Positions 1 through 7,421 of a stretch of DNA of 8,991 nucleotides are shown here, piece by piece. A program made the position numbers and the translations under genes. Source of the stretch: Candidatus Sumerlaeota bacterium (GTDB lineage Bacteria; Sumerlaeota; Sumerlaeia; MWCT01); contig JAPLSR010000144.1 of NCBI GenBank assembly GCA_026398545.1, positions 1 through 8,991 of the forward strand, read 5' to 3'. Within the stretch, counting starts at the first letter, position 1. Every line of letters begins with the position of its first letter. A model generated the notes under the pieces. It did not search any database and was not told where the DNA came from. It saw only the letters and a list, made by a program, of their open reading frames with translations.

Positions 1-1434
1 ATGCCCCTGTATGTGCGGGGTGGCTCCCTTATCCCCATGCTGGGGGACAGGGATGCAGGAGCGCTTGAAATCAACTCCTTCGCCGGTTCGGATGGAACGG
101 CGGAATTTTATGATGATGACGGCGAGACCACGGATTATGAAAGGGGTAGTTTTGCCCGTCTTGAGGCACAGATTTCATTTGCGGGCGATACTGCCACATT
201 CAGGGCGAAACCCTGGAGCGGCACATTTGCAAAAAAGGCATCCGACAGAAACCACATCCTTTGCCTCCATACACCGGATGAAGTTATCAGAAGGGAACTC
301 TCTGAACTATCGCGCGGCAAGATGGTTATAAAAAAGGTCTCAATGGGTGTGGGTTCTGAGAAGGCTCTTAAGCGTCGCCTGACTTTATCCGATTTGAGGA
401 GGCGGCTGTGTGTGGCTCATGCCCTCGAAGAACTCTGCGGTTCTGATGAGCATATCCTTGGACAATATGCCTCCCTGATAAATGAAAAAGTAGCGGATGA
501 GAAGGTCTTCCGCGCCTTTTTCACAAAGCGCCTCGGCGAGTTGCTCAAAGATTCACAAGCCTGTACAACTATAATTCATGAGATGCTCCTGCAGGAACTG
601 CTCGGCGTTTATGCCGAGGTGAGACTTGCCGATTCAGGTGAGCCGGATGTCCTCCTTGTCACGGCGCGTCTCTGGTCAGCCCCCACTGCCGAGAAGGGAT
701 GGAAGGCAGATTTGCGATGGAGACTGTTAGAAGACTGGCGTTGTGGTGCCGCCTCAGGAATAAAAAGAGGCGATGTCATCTCCGGTGAATCGCTTTTCAC
801 GCAGGTAAGGATTCATGTCCCCGCATCGTATAATGTCTTAGGCAGTGTGGAATTCAGGGCTGAGGTTAATCTGAAGAAAGGGAAACGCCGCCTGAGTTTT
901 CATCCGTGCGCCTCGCTGGACCTTGCCGGTATAAGGGAGGCTTGGGTTATTGGTCCCTTTGACGGCGATGAGGGTGGATGGGAACATGTCTATGAACCTG
1001 AGAAGGGATTTGACGCCTCGGCGGAATATCAGGGGAAATACGGTCCTGTGCGTTGGCGCCATGTCCGTATCCCCGTGGATGGACGTGACATCTGGAGCAA
1101 TTTCCCACTCTTCGATATGCGAAAAATTTTAGACACACGGGGAGACTCTGAGATTGCCTACCTCTGGTTCCGCGTCCGTGCGGCAAGGAAGGGGCGATAT
1201 AATATTATCATCAAGAATGATGAACAAGTTCAGTTCTGGGTCAATAAAAAGCCCCAGGCGCATGTTGAATCCTTTATCCGCTCCCGCCAGATAGACCTTG
1301 AGAAGGGGATGAACGAAATCCTGCTGAAGGTTCACCGGACGTGGGGGGATTGGGATTGTGGTGTGGCGATTGTTTCCTTTGCAAATAGCGGACCGCCGGA
1401 AGGATTGCAGGCTCCATCTCTGATGTCTGTATAG
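1..1434 (+). CDS. GH31 family glycosidase, C-terminal part with extra accessory modules (5' end outside window)
   Basis: This is the 3' part of a glycoside hydrolase family 31 gene (alpha-glucosidase/alpha-xylosidase type). The catalytic barrel lies upstream of the window, so the ATG at position 1 is probably an internal Met. Residues 2-13 (PLYVRGGSLIPM) and 36-49 (FYDDDGETTDYERG) match the beta-domain that follows the GH31 barrel ('P.fvR.GsiiP', 'YeDDGet..Y..G'). Normal GH31 homology seems to end near residue 115. Residues 120-205 are a mostly helical, charged stretch and about 200-305 look like a beta-sandwich. Residues 311-460 form a second module opening with REAWVIGPFDG and containing WFRVRAARKGRYNIIIKNDEQVQFW-like beta strands and a LEKGMNEILLKVHRTWGDW end; this resembles the sugar-binding-like sandwich modules attached to many secreted glycosidases. 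Family assignment is firm; substrate specificity cannot be read because the catalytic residues are missing here. The stop is TAG at 1432-1434. No clear terminator hairpin follows. Confidence 0.85.
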   Translation: MPLYVRGGSLIPMLGDRDAGALEINSFAGSDGTAEFYDDDGETTDYERGSFARLEAQISFAGDTATFRAKPWSGTFAKKASDRNHILCLHTPDEVIRRELSELSRGKMVIKKVSMGVGSEKALKRRLTLSDLRRRLCVAHALEELCGSDEHILGQYASLINEKVADEKVFRAFFTKRLGELLKDSQACTTIIHEMLLQELLGVYAEVRLADSGEPDVLLVTARLWSAPTAEKGWKADLRWRLLEDWRCGAASGIKRGDVISGESLFTQVRIHVPASYNVLGSVEFRAEVNLKKGKRRLSFHPCASLDLAGIREAWVIGPFDGDEGGWEHVYEPEKGFDASAEYQGKYGPVRWRHVRIPVDGRDIWSNFPLFDMRKILDTRGDSEIAYLWFRVRAARKGRYNIIIKNDEQVQFWVNKKPQAHVESFIRSRQIDLEKGMNEILLKVHRTWGDWDCGVAIVSFANSGPPEGLQAPSLMSV

Positions 1435-1468
1435 CGATTCAAATGTTCTTTTGTCGCCCCTCACGCAC

Positions 1469-1474
1469 TATAAT
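1469..1474 (+). promoter_or_regulatory. Possible -10 box ahead of the 806-residue protein gene
   Basis: A perfect TATAAT lies in the 142-bp A+T-rich spacer between the GH31 gene and the next gene, about 100 bp before the ATG at 1577. No convincing -35 box stands 16-18 bp upstream (only a T-rich stretch around 1446-1452). Other A+T-rich hexamers (TTGCAT at 1482-1487, TATAAA at 1544-1549) could also serve. This is a weak call that only marks where a promoter could be. Confidence 0.2.
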
Positions 1475-1560
1475 AAAATTGTTGCATTCCTGAGGATAAT
1501 CCTGTTAATAAAGATTGATTTATAGCCAGAAATTAAACAGCTTTATAAATATCCATTCCG

Positions 1561-1566
1561 AAAGGA
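1561..1566 (+). promoter_or_regulatory. Shine-Dalgarno site for the 806-residue protein
   Basis: AAAGGA lies 10 nt before the ATG at 1577. It supports that start over the internal Met28/Met29 codons, which sit inside the hydrophobic N-terminal segment. Confidence 0.6.
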
Positions 1567-1576
1567 TGTGATATAG

Positions 1577-3997
1577 ATGAAAGGCTCATTTTGCAATCCG
1601 CCCCCAATTGCCCGCTTAAATATAAAGAGAAGTCTCCTGTTGTTTATCCTGACGGGAATGATGGGGTTTTTTAATTTTGTGTATTCCCAGGAGGCGCAGC
1701 CGTCAAGCACACCGGCAAATCTGGTTACGACAACCGCCGTGGATGCCGCCATGGAAAAAATCCGTATGTTTTACGGGTTGGGGCAGTATGACAAGGTTGT
1801 AATTGAATGCAGGAAACTTGAAAAGATTACCCCCGGCAACAAAATGGTCAATTATTATCGCACCCGTGCGGAATCCAAACTTGCGGAAAAGGGTTTGCTT
1901 GAAGGTTTGAAGATGCCTCCTGAACCGACTCCCACGCCTAAAGCTGCGCAAACCACAGCCGCCCCGCCTGCGCCTCCTTCGGGAGCCACACCGGTCGTTA
2001 TAAATCCAATCGGAGCTACGCCTGCCGCCGCAATACCCGCCGGAACCGCTCCTGCCGGCACACTATCCGTTTTGAATCCCTTTGGCGTTCCACCTGCCAC
2101 CACGGCAACGCCCGCCGCCGGCACCCCTGCCGCAACTTCTCCAGCGGGCCCGAATCCTTTTGAAGCGCCACCGGTAACCGCTCCTCTGGGAATTGCAAAA
2201 CCTTCACCCACGCCAACGCCCAAACCCGCAACCGGTGTGGAAAAGAAGGCTGAGGGAAGTCCGGTTGGCGAGCCTTCCAGAGCTGAAGCGCCCGCCGCCG
2301 CTACCCCTGTGCCGTCTGCGCCCGCCGTATCAAAATCCTTCCTTTCGGAGAATTTGAATTTAATCGTGGCGGTAGCAGTCGCCGCGGTCGCTTTGATTAT
2401 GGTCGTTTTTCTTATCATGCGAATCATTAAAAAGATGGGTGCGCGTGCAGGCGTTACTGCAGAGGAACCGACGGGAGAAGTGGACGCCGGTATTCCGGAG
2501 CGCGCAAAAACCCGTATGTCTTTTACAACGCCTCTTCCGGATGAGTTTCAGCAGGGGGTGCCCGATTTTCCCGAGCCGCCTCCAGAAGTGGGAGAAATAC
2601 CCGGTATCCCGACCCCCAGCCCCGCCGGTGATTTAACCGTCCCCAGAGTTACCAAACCTCGAATGGATGCGGATTTTCCAACGCCATTCCCCGATGTCCC
2701 GGATGTGCCTGATATCGAATCCCCCGTTACCTCCAAACCAACCCCTCAAGGCTCGCTGGATATTTTTAACATCCCCGATATTCCAGGTCCAACGCAGATG
2801 CCCCCCACCGCTAAACCATCACCCGTCAAACCGCGCGCGCAGGCGGGCGCACCCGGCACGCCTCCCGACCTCCCATCTCTGGATTTTACCGGGGACTTCG
2901 GCCCAACGCCTGACGTAGTTGAACCGGAATTGCCACTCCTGCCCTCTCTGAGGCGGGAAAGCAGCATTCCGGAACCTGAGCCGCCATCGGCTATTGAAAC
3001 ACCCATACCGGAGACTGATGTAATTTCTTTTGACTTTCCTCCAGCGCTTGAGCCTCTCCCATCTCCGCAGGCTGTTGCCCAGACGCCTGAATTTCCTGAA
3101 GAACCACAATTTGAGAAACCCCTCACGCCGGATATACCTTCTCCACCCATAGAATTTGACAATATGGATGTCATGTCCGCCCCCACCATGTCCGCCGCGC
3201 CCCCCATGACTGAAGGTAAGCCCCAGGCTCCGCCGTCAATCTCCATTGAGGAGGCGCTGGGCTTCGATTTCACCACTGATGAGAAACCGCAGGAAAAGGA
3301 GGCGCCCATTGCCGGACCTTTAGAAGCCATGTCCTCCACATCGATGGACCTCGAAACCTTTCTATTTTCCGCCGCAAGTGAGGAGCAGTCGGAAACTGTA
3401 GTTGCAACGGAACAGCCTCATGAGACAAGAACAGAAGCCCCATCCTCATCACAGCCGATGATGGAGAGTTTTGACAGCCTTATGTTCGCCGGTGAAACGG
3501 GTCAGGAGACCCAACTCGTATCGTCTGAAGAGACACGCAATAAGCCCCCGGAGATGTCTCCCGCAGCCTCCAGCCCTGAGGAGAGGATTGTCCCGACCAC
3601 TCTGCCAACTTCGCCAAGAATTTCCCCGGAGTTCCCAAAGTCAGCCCCGGCGGCGCCGGTCAGAGCAGAAGAATCCCAACGCACAACAGGTGCTGAGGCA
3701 ACACCGTCGGAAAGAGTATTTCAGGAGTTGAGCCTTGAGTCTCTTGGACAGGTTGTTGCGGAGGGTGAGAGGGCTCCTAAAAAGGGACAGGGCGTTCCTC
3801 CTTCACGTCAGAAGATTGAAGAGCGCAATGAAGTCCTCTTTGCAGACCAGTTCAAAAAGGGGAGGGAGGCATTTGAAAAGAAGGACTGGAAAAAGGCTGT
3901 GCATTACCTCTCTGTTGCCTCCGCCATCAAGCCGGAGGTGGAGGAATTAGAGGAGATGTTGTCCGTTGCCCGCCAGCGGAAACGGGCGGCAGAATAG
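1577..3997 (+). CDS. Proline-rich bitopic membrane protein with terminal TPR-like motifs, function unknown
   Basis: I do not recognise a named family. Residues 19-37 are hydrophobic after an R/K-containing N-terminus (signal peptide or anchor; VYS|Q at 35-38 is a possible cleavage site). Residues 55-105 contain a TPR-like helical pair (Gly69, Pro86 in TPR register). Residues 112-255 are a Pro/Ala/Thr linker with three NP(I/F) motifs at 143, 167 and 193. Residues 260-283 are a clear transmembrane helix followed by RIIKKMGAR, so by the positive-inside rule the rest is cytoplasmic. Residues 300-750 are low-complexity, acidic and Pro-rich, with scattered short hydrophobic-acidic motifs (LDIFNI 394, LDFTGDF 435, ISFDF 483, IEFDNMD 525, LGFDF 561, LETFLF 592, FDSLMF 632). 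Residues 756-790 fit one TPR well (Gly762, Ala774, Ala781, Pro786 at consensus positions 8, 20, 27, 32). The layout resembles FimV/HubP polar hub proteins, but no LysM is visible, so this is analogy only. The coding call is secure: one frame, good RBS, coherent domain plan. Confidence 0.8.
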   Translation: MKGSFCNPPPIARLNIKRSLLLFILTGMMGFFNFVYSQEAQPSSTPANLVTTTAVDAAMEKIRMFYGLGQYDKVVIECRKLEKITPGNKMVNYYRTRAESKLAEKGLLEGLKMPPEPTPTPKAAQTTAAPPAPPSGATPVVINPIGATPAAAIPAGTAPAGTLSVLNPFGVPPATTATPAAGTPAATSPAGPNPFEAPPVTAPLGIAKPSPTPTPKPATGVEKKAEGSPVGEPSRAEAPAAATPVPSAPAVSKSFLSENLNLIVAVAVAAVALIMVVFLIMRIIKKMGARAGVTAEEPTGEVDAGIPERAKTRMSFTTPLPDEFQQGVPDFPEPPPEVGEIPGIPTPSPAGDLTVPRVTKPRMDADFPTPFPDVPDVPDIESPVTSKPTPQGSLDIFNIPDIPGPTQMPPTAKPSPVKPRAQAGAPGTPPDLPSLDFTGDFGPTPDVVEPELPLLPSLRRESSIPEPEPPSAIETPIPETDVISFDFPPALEPLPSPQAVAQTPEFPEEPQFEKPLTPDIPSPPIEFDNMDVMSAPTMSAAPPMTEGKPQAPPSISIEEALGFDFTTDEKPQEKEAPIAGPLEAMSSTSMDLETFLFSAASEEQSETVVATEQPHETRTEAPSSSQPMMESFDSLMFAGETGQETQLVSSEETRNKPPEMSPAASSPEERIVPTTLPTSPRISPEFPKSAPAAPVRAEESQRTTGAEATPSERVFQELSLESLGQVVAEGERAPKKGQGVPPSRQKIEERNEVLFADQFKKGREAFEKKDWKKAVHYLSVASAIKPEVEELEEMLSVARQRKRAAE

Positions 3998-4047
3998 TGA
4001 CATGACAGCAAGTGCCGTTGCGCCTAAATTTATAAGACATTTTAATT

Positions 4048-6285
4048 ATGACTGAGATGCTTTATGCCGACCTTGCTTTGAATCTGCCAACTCCCAACAC
4101 TTATCAATATATTATCCCATCCAATCTTCAGCCTGTGGCTCGCGTTGGGGCGCTGGCGCTGGCGCCGATTCAAAATCGCCGTGTCGCCGGGTGCATTGTG
4201 GGCATTTCCGGGGAGAAGAAATGTGAGTCCCTGAAGGAATTGAAACGCATCCTGAGCCCGGATTTTGCCATCGAGCCGGAGCTGATTGAACTTTCACGGT
4301 GGATGTCCCGATATTACTTTTGCTCCCTCGGCGAGGCGCTTGCCTGCGTGTCCTTCCTCGGCTTCAACGATTGTCGCCAGCGGATGGAGAAATGGGTGCG
4401 GGTAAAAGACCTTGCCTCCCTGAAGCGCCCGGATGCCCTTGATGCCTTTCCCACCCGCCAGGCGGATGTCCTCAGATTTTTTCTCCAGCGAAATACGGAT
4501 TTCGAAAAACTTGGCATTCTCAGAGGGGAGACGGGTGTTTCACCTTCAACAATCCGGGCGCTGGCGAAAAAAGGAGCGATTGAAATTTTTCAATCGACCG
4601 TTGAACGCGGCGATGAATATCCCCATGATGTGCCTGCGACCATTCCTTTTGAGCTGAATGAACAGCAGTCTGCCGCCTTTGCCGCCATCCATGCCGCTAT
4701 CTCTGAATCCCGCTATAAGACCTTTCTCTTAAACGGCGTGACGGGAAGCGGCAAGACGGAAATCTACCTCCAGTCTCTTGATGAAGTGCTCCGGCGGGGC
4801 GGACAGGGTATTGTCCTCGTCCCTGAGATTGCCCTCACGCCCCAGACGGTGGAGCGTTTTCGCGGACGCTTCGGCGACCGCATCGGCGTATATCACAGCC
4901 AGCTCACCCTGGGGCAGAAATATGATATGTGGCGCGGTATCGTCGCCGGGAAAATCCAGTGCCTTGTAGGCGCTCGCTCCGCCGTCTTTGCCCCTTTTCC
5001 CCGCCTCGGTCTTATCGTTGTGGATGAGGAGCATGAGACCACTTATAAACAGAATGATACGCCGCGCTATCACGCCCGTGATGTGGCGGTTGTGCGGGGC
5101 ATGCGCACCGGCGCCGTTGTCATCCTCGGCAGCGCAACGCCCGCCCTTGAATCCTGGCACAATGCACATATTGGCAAGTTCACCCTACTGACCCTGCCGG
5201 AGCGCATCAGGCAAGCGCCACTGCCCTCTGTGACCCTTGTCGATTTGGGGGAGGAGCTTATCAAAAACAAAAACGCGGGTATTTTTTCGCTCAGGCTCAT
5301 GACTGCCATCGAAAAGAGGCTTGAGGCGGGTGAGCAGGTGATTTTGTTTCTCAACCGGCGCGGGTTTGCCAATTTCATCCTTTGCCCCGCCTGCCATAAG
5401 TCAATCTCCTGTGAGCATTGCTCCATCACCATGACCTATCACAAGGTGGGGGAGCGCCTCGTCTGTCATTACTGTGGGGAGCAAAAGGCAGTGCCATCTG
5501 TCTGCCCGCAGTGCGGGCATGAGAATCTTCTGAGGCTGGGCGTCGGAACTCAGCGCCTTGAGGAGGAGCTGGCGGAAAAATTCCCCGCCGCGCGCATCCT
5601 CAGGATGGATGCGGATTCCCTTGGCTCGCGCAAATCCTTTCTGGAAAAGTGGAGGGCAATAACAAAGGGCGAGGTGGATATCCTCTTCGGCACGCAGATT
5701 CTTGCAAAGGGGTTCGACCTTGCGCCCGTCACTCTCGTGGGAGTTATCTCCGCCGACCATGCCCTCTTTCTGCCGGACTTCCGCAGTTCGGAACGCACCT
5801 TTTCCATCCTGACGCAGGTGGCTGGCCGTGCCGGGCGCGGAGATAAACCCGGCGAGGTCATCATCCAGACCTATCTCCCCAGGCATTACAGTATCGTGGA
5901 TGCGCTTGCCCAGGATTATGCCGTCTTTGCAAAAAGGGAGCTTGCCATCCGCCGCGCCATCCGATTCCCACCCTATTTCAGGCTCATATCCGTCCTTTTT
6001 CAGGGCAAGAAAGGGGGGGGTGTTTCAGAGCATATCAATCGTTTCGGTAATCTGCTTCACATCTTCGGAAACCAGATGCGCCTGACAGGGGTATCCATTC
6101 TCGGTCCGGCGCCATCGCCGATTGAGAAACTCGGCGACCATTACCGCTACCGCCTTCTCCTGCGGAGTGAAGGGATGGGCGACATGCAACGCCTCCTGCG
6201 GGCGGCGCTGGAAAAATATCATTCCCTGAAACTGAAAGGCGCCTGCCGCATCATCATTGACGTTGACCCGCAGGACATGCTTTGA
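4048..6285 (+). CDS. priA: Primosomal protein N' (replication restart helicase PriA)
   Basis: PriA is the 3'-to-5' superfamily 2 helicase that recognises stalled or abandoned replication forks and starts primosome assembly. At 745 residues it is close to the E. coli protein (about 730). The N-terminal DNA-binding domain covers roughly residues 1-105. The helicase core shows Walker A GVTGSGKTE (230-238), the DEEH box (326-329), GSATP (361-365), KGFD (554-557) and QVAGRAGR (590-597). The PriA-specific zinc-binding insert has all eight cysteines: 446, 449, 455, 458, 473, 476, 486 and 489. The C-terminus ends in the family-like DVDPQDML. The ATG at 4048 gives the expected MTEMLYADLALN beginning, but no Shine-Dalgarno site is visible; the ATG at 4057 is an alternative. 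Upstream in-frame GTG codons are followed by stops. The gene begins 50 bp after the preceding one, so co-transcription is possible. Codons in 6013-6020 form a run of eight G. All key motifs are intact. Confidence 0.97.
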   Translation: MTEMLYADLALNLPTPNTYQYIIPSNLQPVARVGALALAPIQNRRVAGCIVGISGEKKCESLKELKRILSPDFAIEPELIELSRWMSRYYFCSLGEALACVSFLGFNDCRQRMEKWVRVKDLASLKRPDALDAFPTRQADVLRFFLQRNTDFEKLGILRGETGVSPSTIRALAKKGAIEIFQSTVERGDEYPHDVPATIPFELNEQQSAAFAAIHAAISESRYKTFLLNGVTGSGKTEIYLQSLDEVLRRGGQGIVLVPEIALTPQTVERFRGRFGDRIGVYHSQLTLGQKYDMWRGIVAGKIQCLVGARSAVFAPFPRLGLIVVDEEHETTYKQNDTPRYHARDVAVVRGMRTGAVVILGSATPALESWHNAHIGKFTLLTLPERIRQAPLPSVTLVDLGEELIKNKNAGIFSLRLMTAIEKRLEAGEQVILFLNRRGFANFILCPACHKSISCEHCSITMTYHKVGERLVCHYCGEQKAVPSVCPQCGHENLLRLGVGTQRLEEELAEKFPAARILRMDADSLGSRKSFLEKWRAITKGEVDILFGTQILAKGFDLAPVTLVGVISADHALFLPDFRSSERTFSILTQVAGRAGRGDKPGEVIIQTYLPRHYSIVDALAQDYAVFAKRELAIRRAIRFPPYFRLISVLFQGKKGGGVSEHINRFGNLLHIFGNQMRLTGVSILGPAPSPIEKLGDHYRYRLLLRSEGMGDMQRLLRAALEKYHSLKLKGACRIIIDVDPQDML

Positions 6286-7384
6286 AAGAGGTGACGCACT
6301 GATTGGCGGCGCGGGCAATGAGGGCGGTGATGATGGGCAGGTCAACGCGATGGATGAAATCGGTCGCGTTGTTTTCATTGAGAGTTTTTGAAATGGCGTC
6401 GGGATTGATGGACGTCCATTTCAGGATGGATTCCAGCCTCGCAATCTCGCGCGTGCGGGAAAAATAATCCCCCGTTATGAGGATTGATTCAATTACTCCG
6501 CCCGATAAGCACAGATGCACCTGAATCAGCCCGCCGGGCGTTCTTTCTTCGGCGGATGCCATGCGCCGGCGCGGGGCGCGCACGCCATAAACCCATTCAT
6601 CATTATCATATTTTTCGAGCCGTAACTCGCGGACACGCTCAGTTTCTCGCGCCGTTATCTCTGCCTGCGGAAATTCCAATCCAAGTGAATTGCGGAGAGC
6701 GCGGAGTGTTGCCTCCTGTATCTCCGCAAGCGTGATGGGACAACCGGCGAGCTCCCGACGCATGGTGGTCATTCGCTCGCTGAAGCAGGAAATTCCTCGG
6801 TCAAGCATCTCTGGCACGGGGAGATTCAGAATATCCAGCATGGTCTCAAGGTCAAAATCGACAAGAAGACTCGTGTGGAAGAAGGTGACGCCATCCTTAT
6901 CCTGTGAGATTGCGAGACCGGCGATTTTTCTGCCTCCTACTGTGAGGTCGTTTTTCCCCATGAACTCCGCCTGAAGACCGAAGGTCGCAAGGGCGCGGGC
7001 AAGAATTGCCGCAAGGAATTCAAAGGCGCCTTTAACAGTCTTTGATAGACCCTGGAGGGAATCGGGCAGCGCCAGACCGAATGCCATCTGGTCGGGCGTC
7101 ATGAAGACCGTCCCGCCGCCGGTGATGCGCCGGTTCACGCTTATGCCGTGAGCCTCGCATCGGTGCAGTCGCAGGCATGACGCCGTATTCTGATAACGTC
7201 CCACAAGGGCACAGGGCAGATAATGATAAAGATGGAGGGTTGGAGGCGCCGCCCCCCCCGCCACGGACTCGCATATCGCCTCATCAATTGCGAGCCCCTC
7301 CGCGGCGCATAACGTCTCATTATGGATATAGCGGCTCGGCGGGGTCACAGATTGCATACCCATGGTCATGATTTTAAAAGCCAT
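6254..7384 (-). CDS. lplA: Lipoate-protein ligase A family protein with C-terminal accessory domain
   Basis: This enzyme activates lipoate (or octanoate) with ATP and transfers it to the lysine of lipoyl domains (E2 subunits of 2-oxoacid dehydrogenases, GcvH). Residues about 20-250 are the ligase core: AAEGLAIDEAI near 27-37, RRITGGGTVF (85-94) and NDLTVGGRKIAGLAIS (145-160) with the substrate-contacting Lys153. Residues 263-267 (EWVYG) lead into the C-terminal accessory domain (about 282-360; GGLIQVHL..GGVIES..ITGDYF). Core and accessory domain are therefore in one chain, as in E. coli LplA (338 residues), whereas Thermoplasma-type enzymes split them. After GGGTVF the usual His-Asp is replaced by Met-Thr, pointing to a divergent subclass. 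The start is uncertain: ATGs at 7384, 7369, 7363 and 7357 are in frame and none has a clear Shine-Dalgarno site; family similarity begins after the last. The 3' end overlaps priA convergently by 32 bp and stops at TGA followed by another TGA. Confidence 0.9.
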   Translation of the reverse strand: MAFKIMTMGMQSVTPPSRYIHNETLCAAEGLAIDEAICESVAGGAAPPTLHLYHYLPCALVGRYQNTASCLRLHRCEAHGISVNRRITGGGTVFMTPDQMAFGLALPDSLQGLSKTVKGAFEFLAAILARALATFGLQAEFMGKNDLTVGGRKIAGLAISQDKDGVTFFHTSLLVDFDLETMLDILNLPVPEMLDRGISCFSERMTTMRRELAGCPITLAEIQEATLRALRNSLGLEFPQAEITARETERVRELRLEKYDNDEWVYGVRAPRRRMASAEERTPGGLIQVHLCLSGGVIESILITGDYFSRTREIARLESILKWTSINPDAISKTLNENNATDFIHRVDLPIITALIARAANQCVTSFKACPAGQRQ

Positions 7385-7421
7385 TCGGGTTGATATGACT
7401 TAAAAACTCTAAAAATTTGGG

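Noticed and set aside
1435..1576. Terminator for the GH31 gene
   Set aside because: The spacer is A+T-rich but I found no stable hairpin followed by a T-run.
1855..2427. Long open frame on the reverse strand (about 190 codons)
   Set aside because: Antisense shadow of the Pro/Ala/Thr-rich linker; Gly/Ala/Val-rich low-complexity translation, no start signal, and it lies wholly within the well-supported forward gene.
2746..3339. Long open frame on the reverse strand (about 197 codons)
   Set aside because: Another antisense shadow of the Pro-rich region; Gly/Ser-rich with no recognisable domain.
3998..4047. Small gene or promoter between the 806-residue protein gene and priA
   Set aside because: Only 50 bp; in-frame GTG codons run into stops quickly and no clear -10/-35 pair or Shine-Dalgarno site is present.
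4729..5169. Reverse-strand open frame opposite the priA helicase core
   Set aside because: It mirrors the Walker A/DEEH region of priA, which is intact on the forward strand.
6254..6285. Alternative genetic code (TGA as sense codon)
   Set aside because: TGA closes priA right after its expected C-terminus and also closes lplA, so it is used as a stop here.
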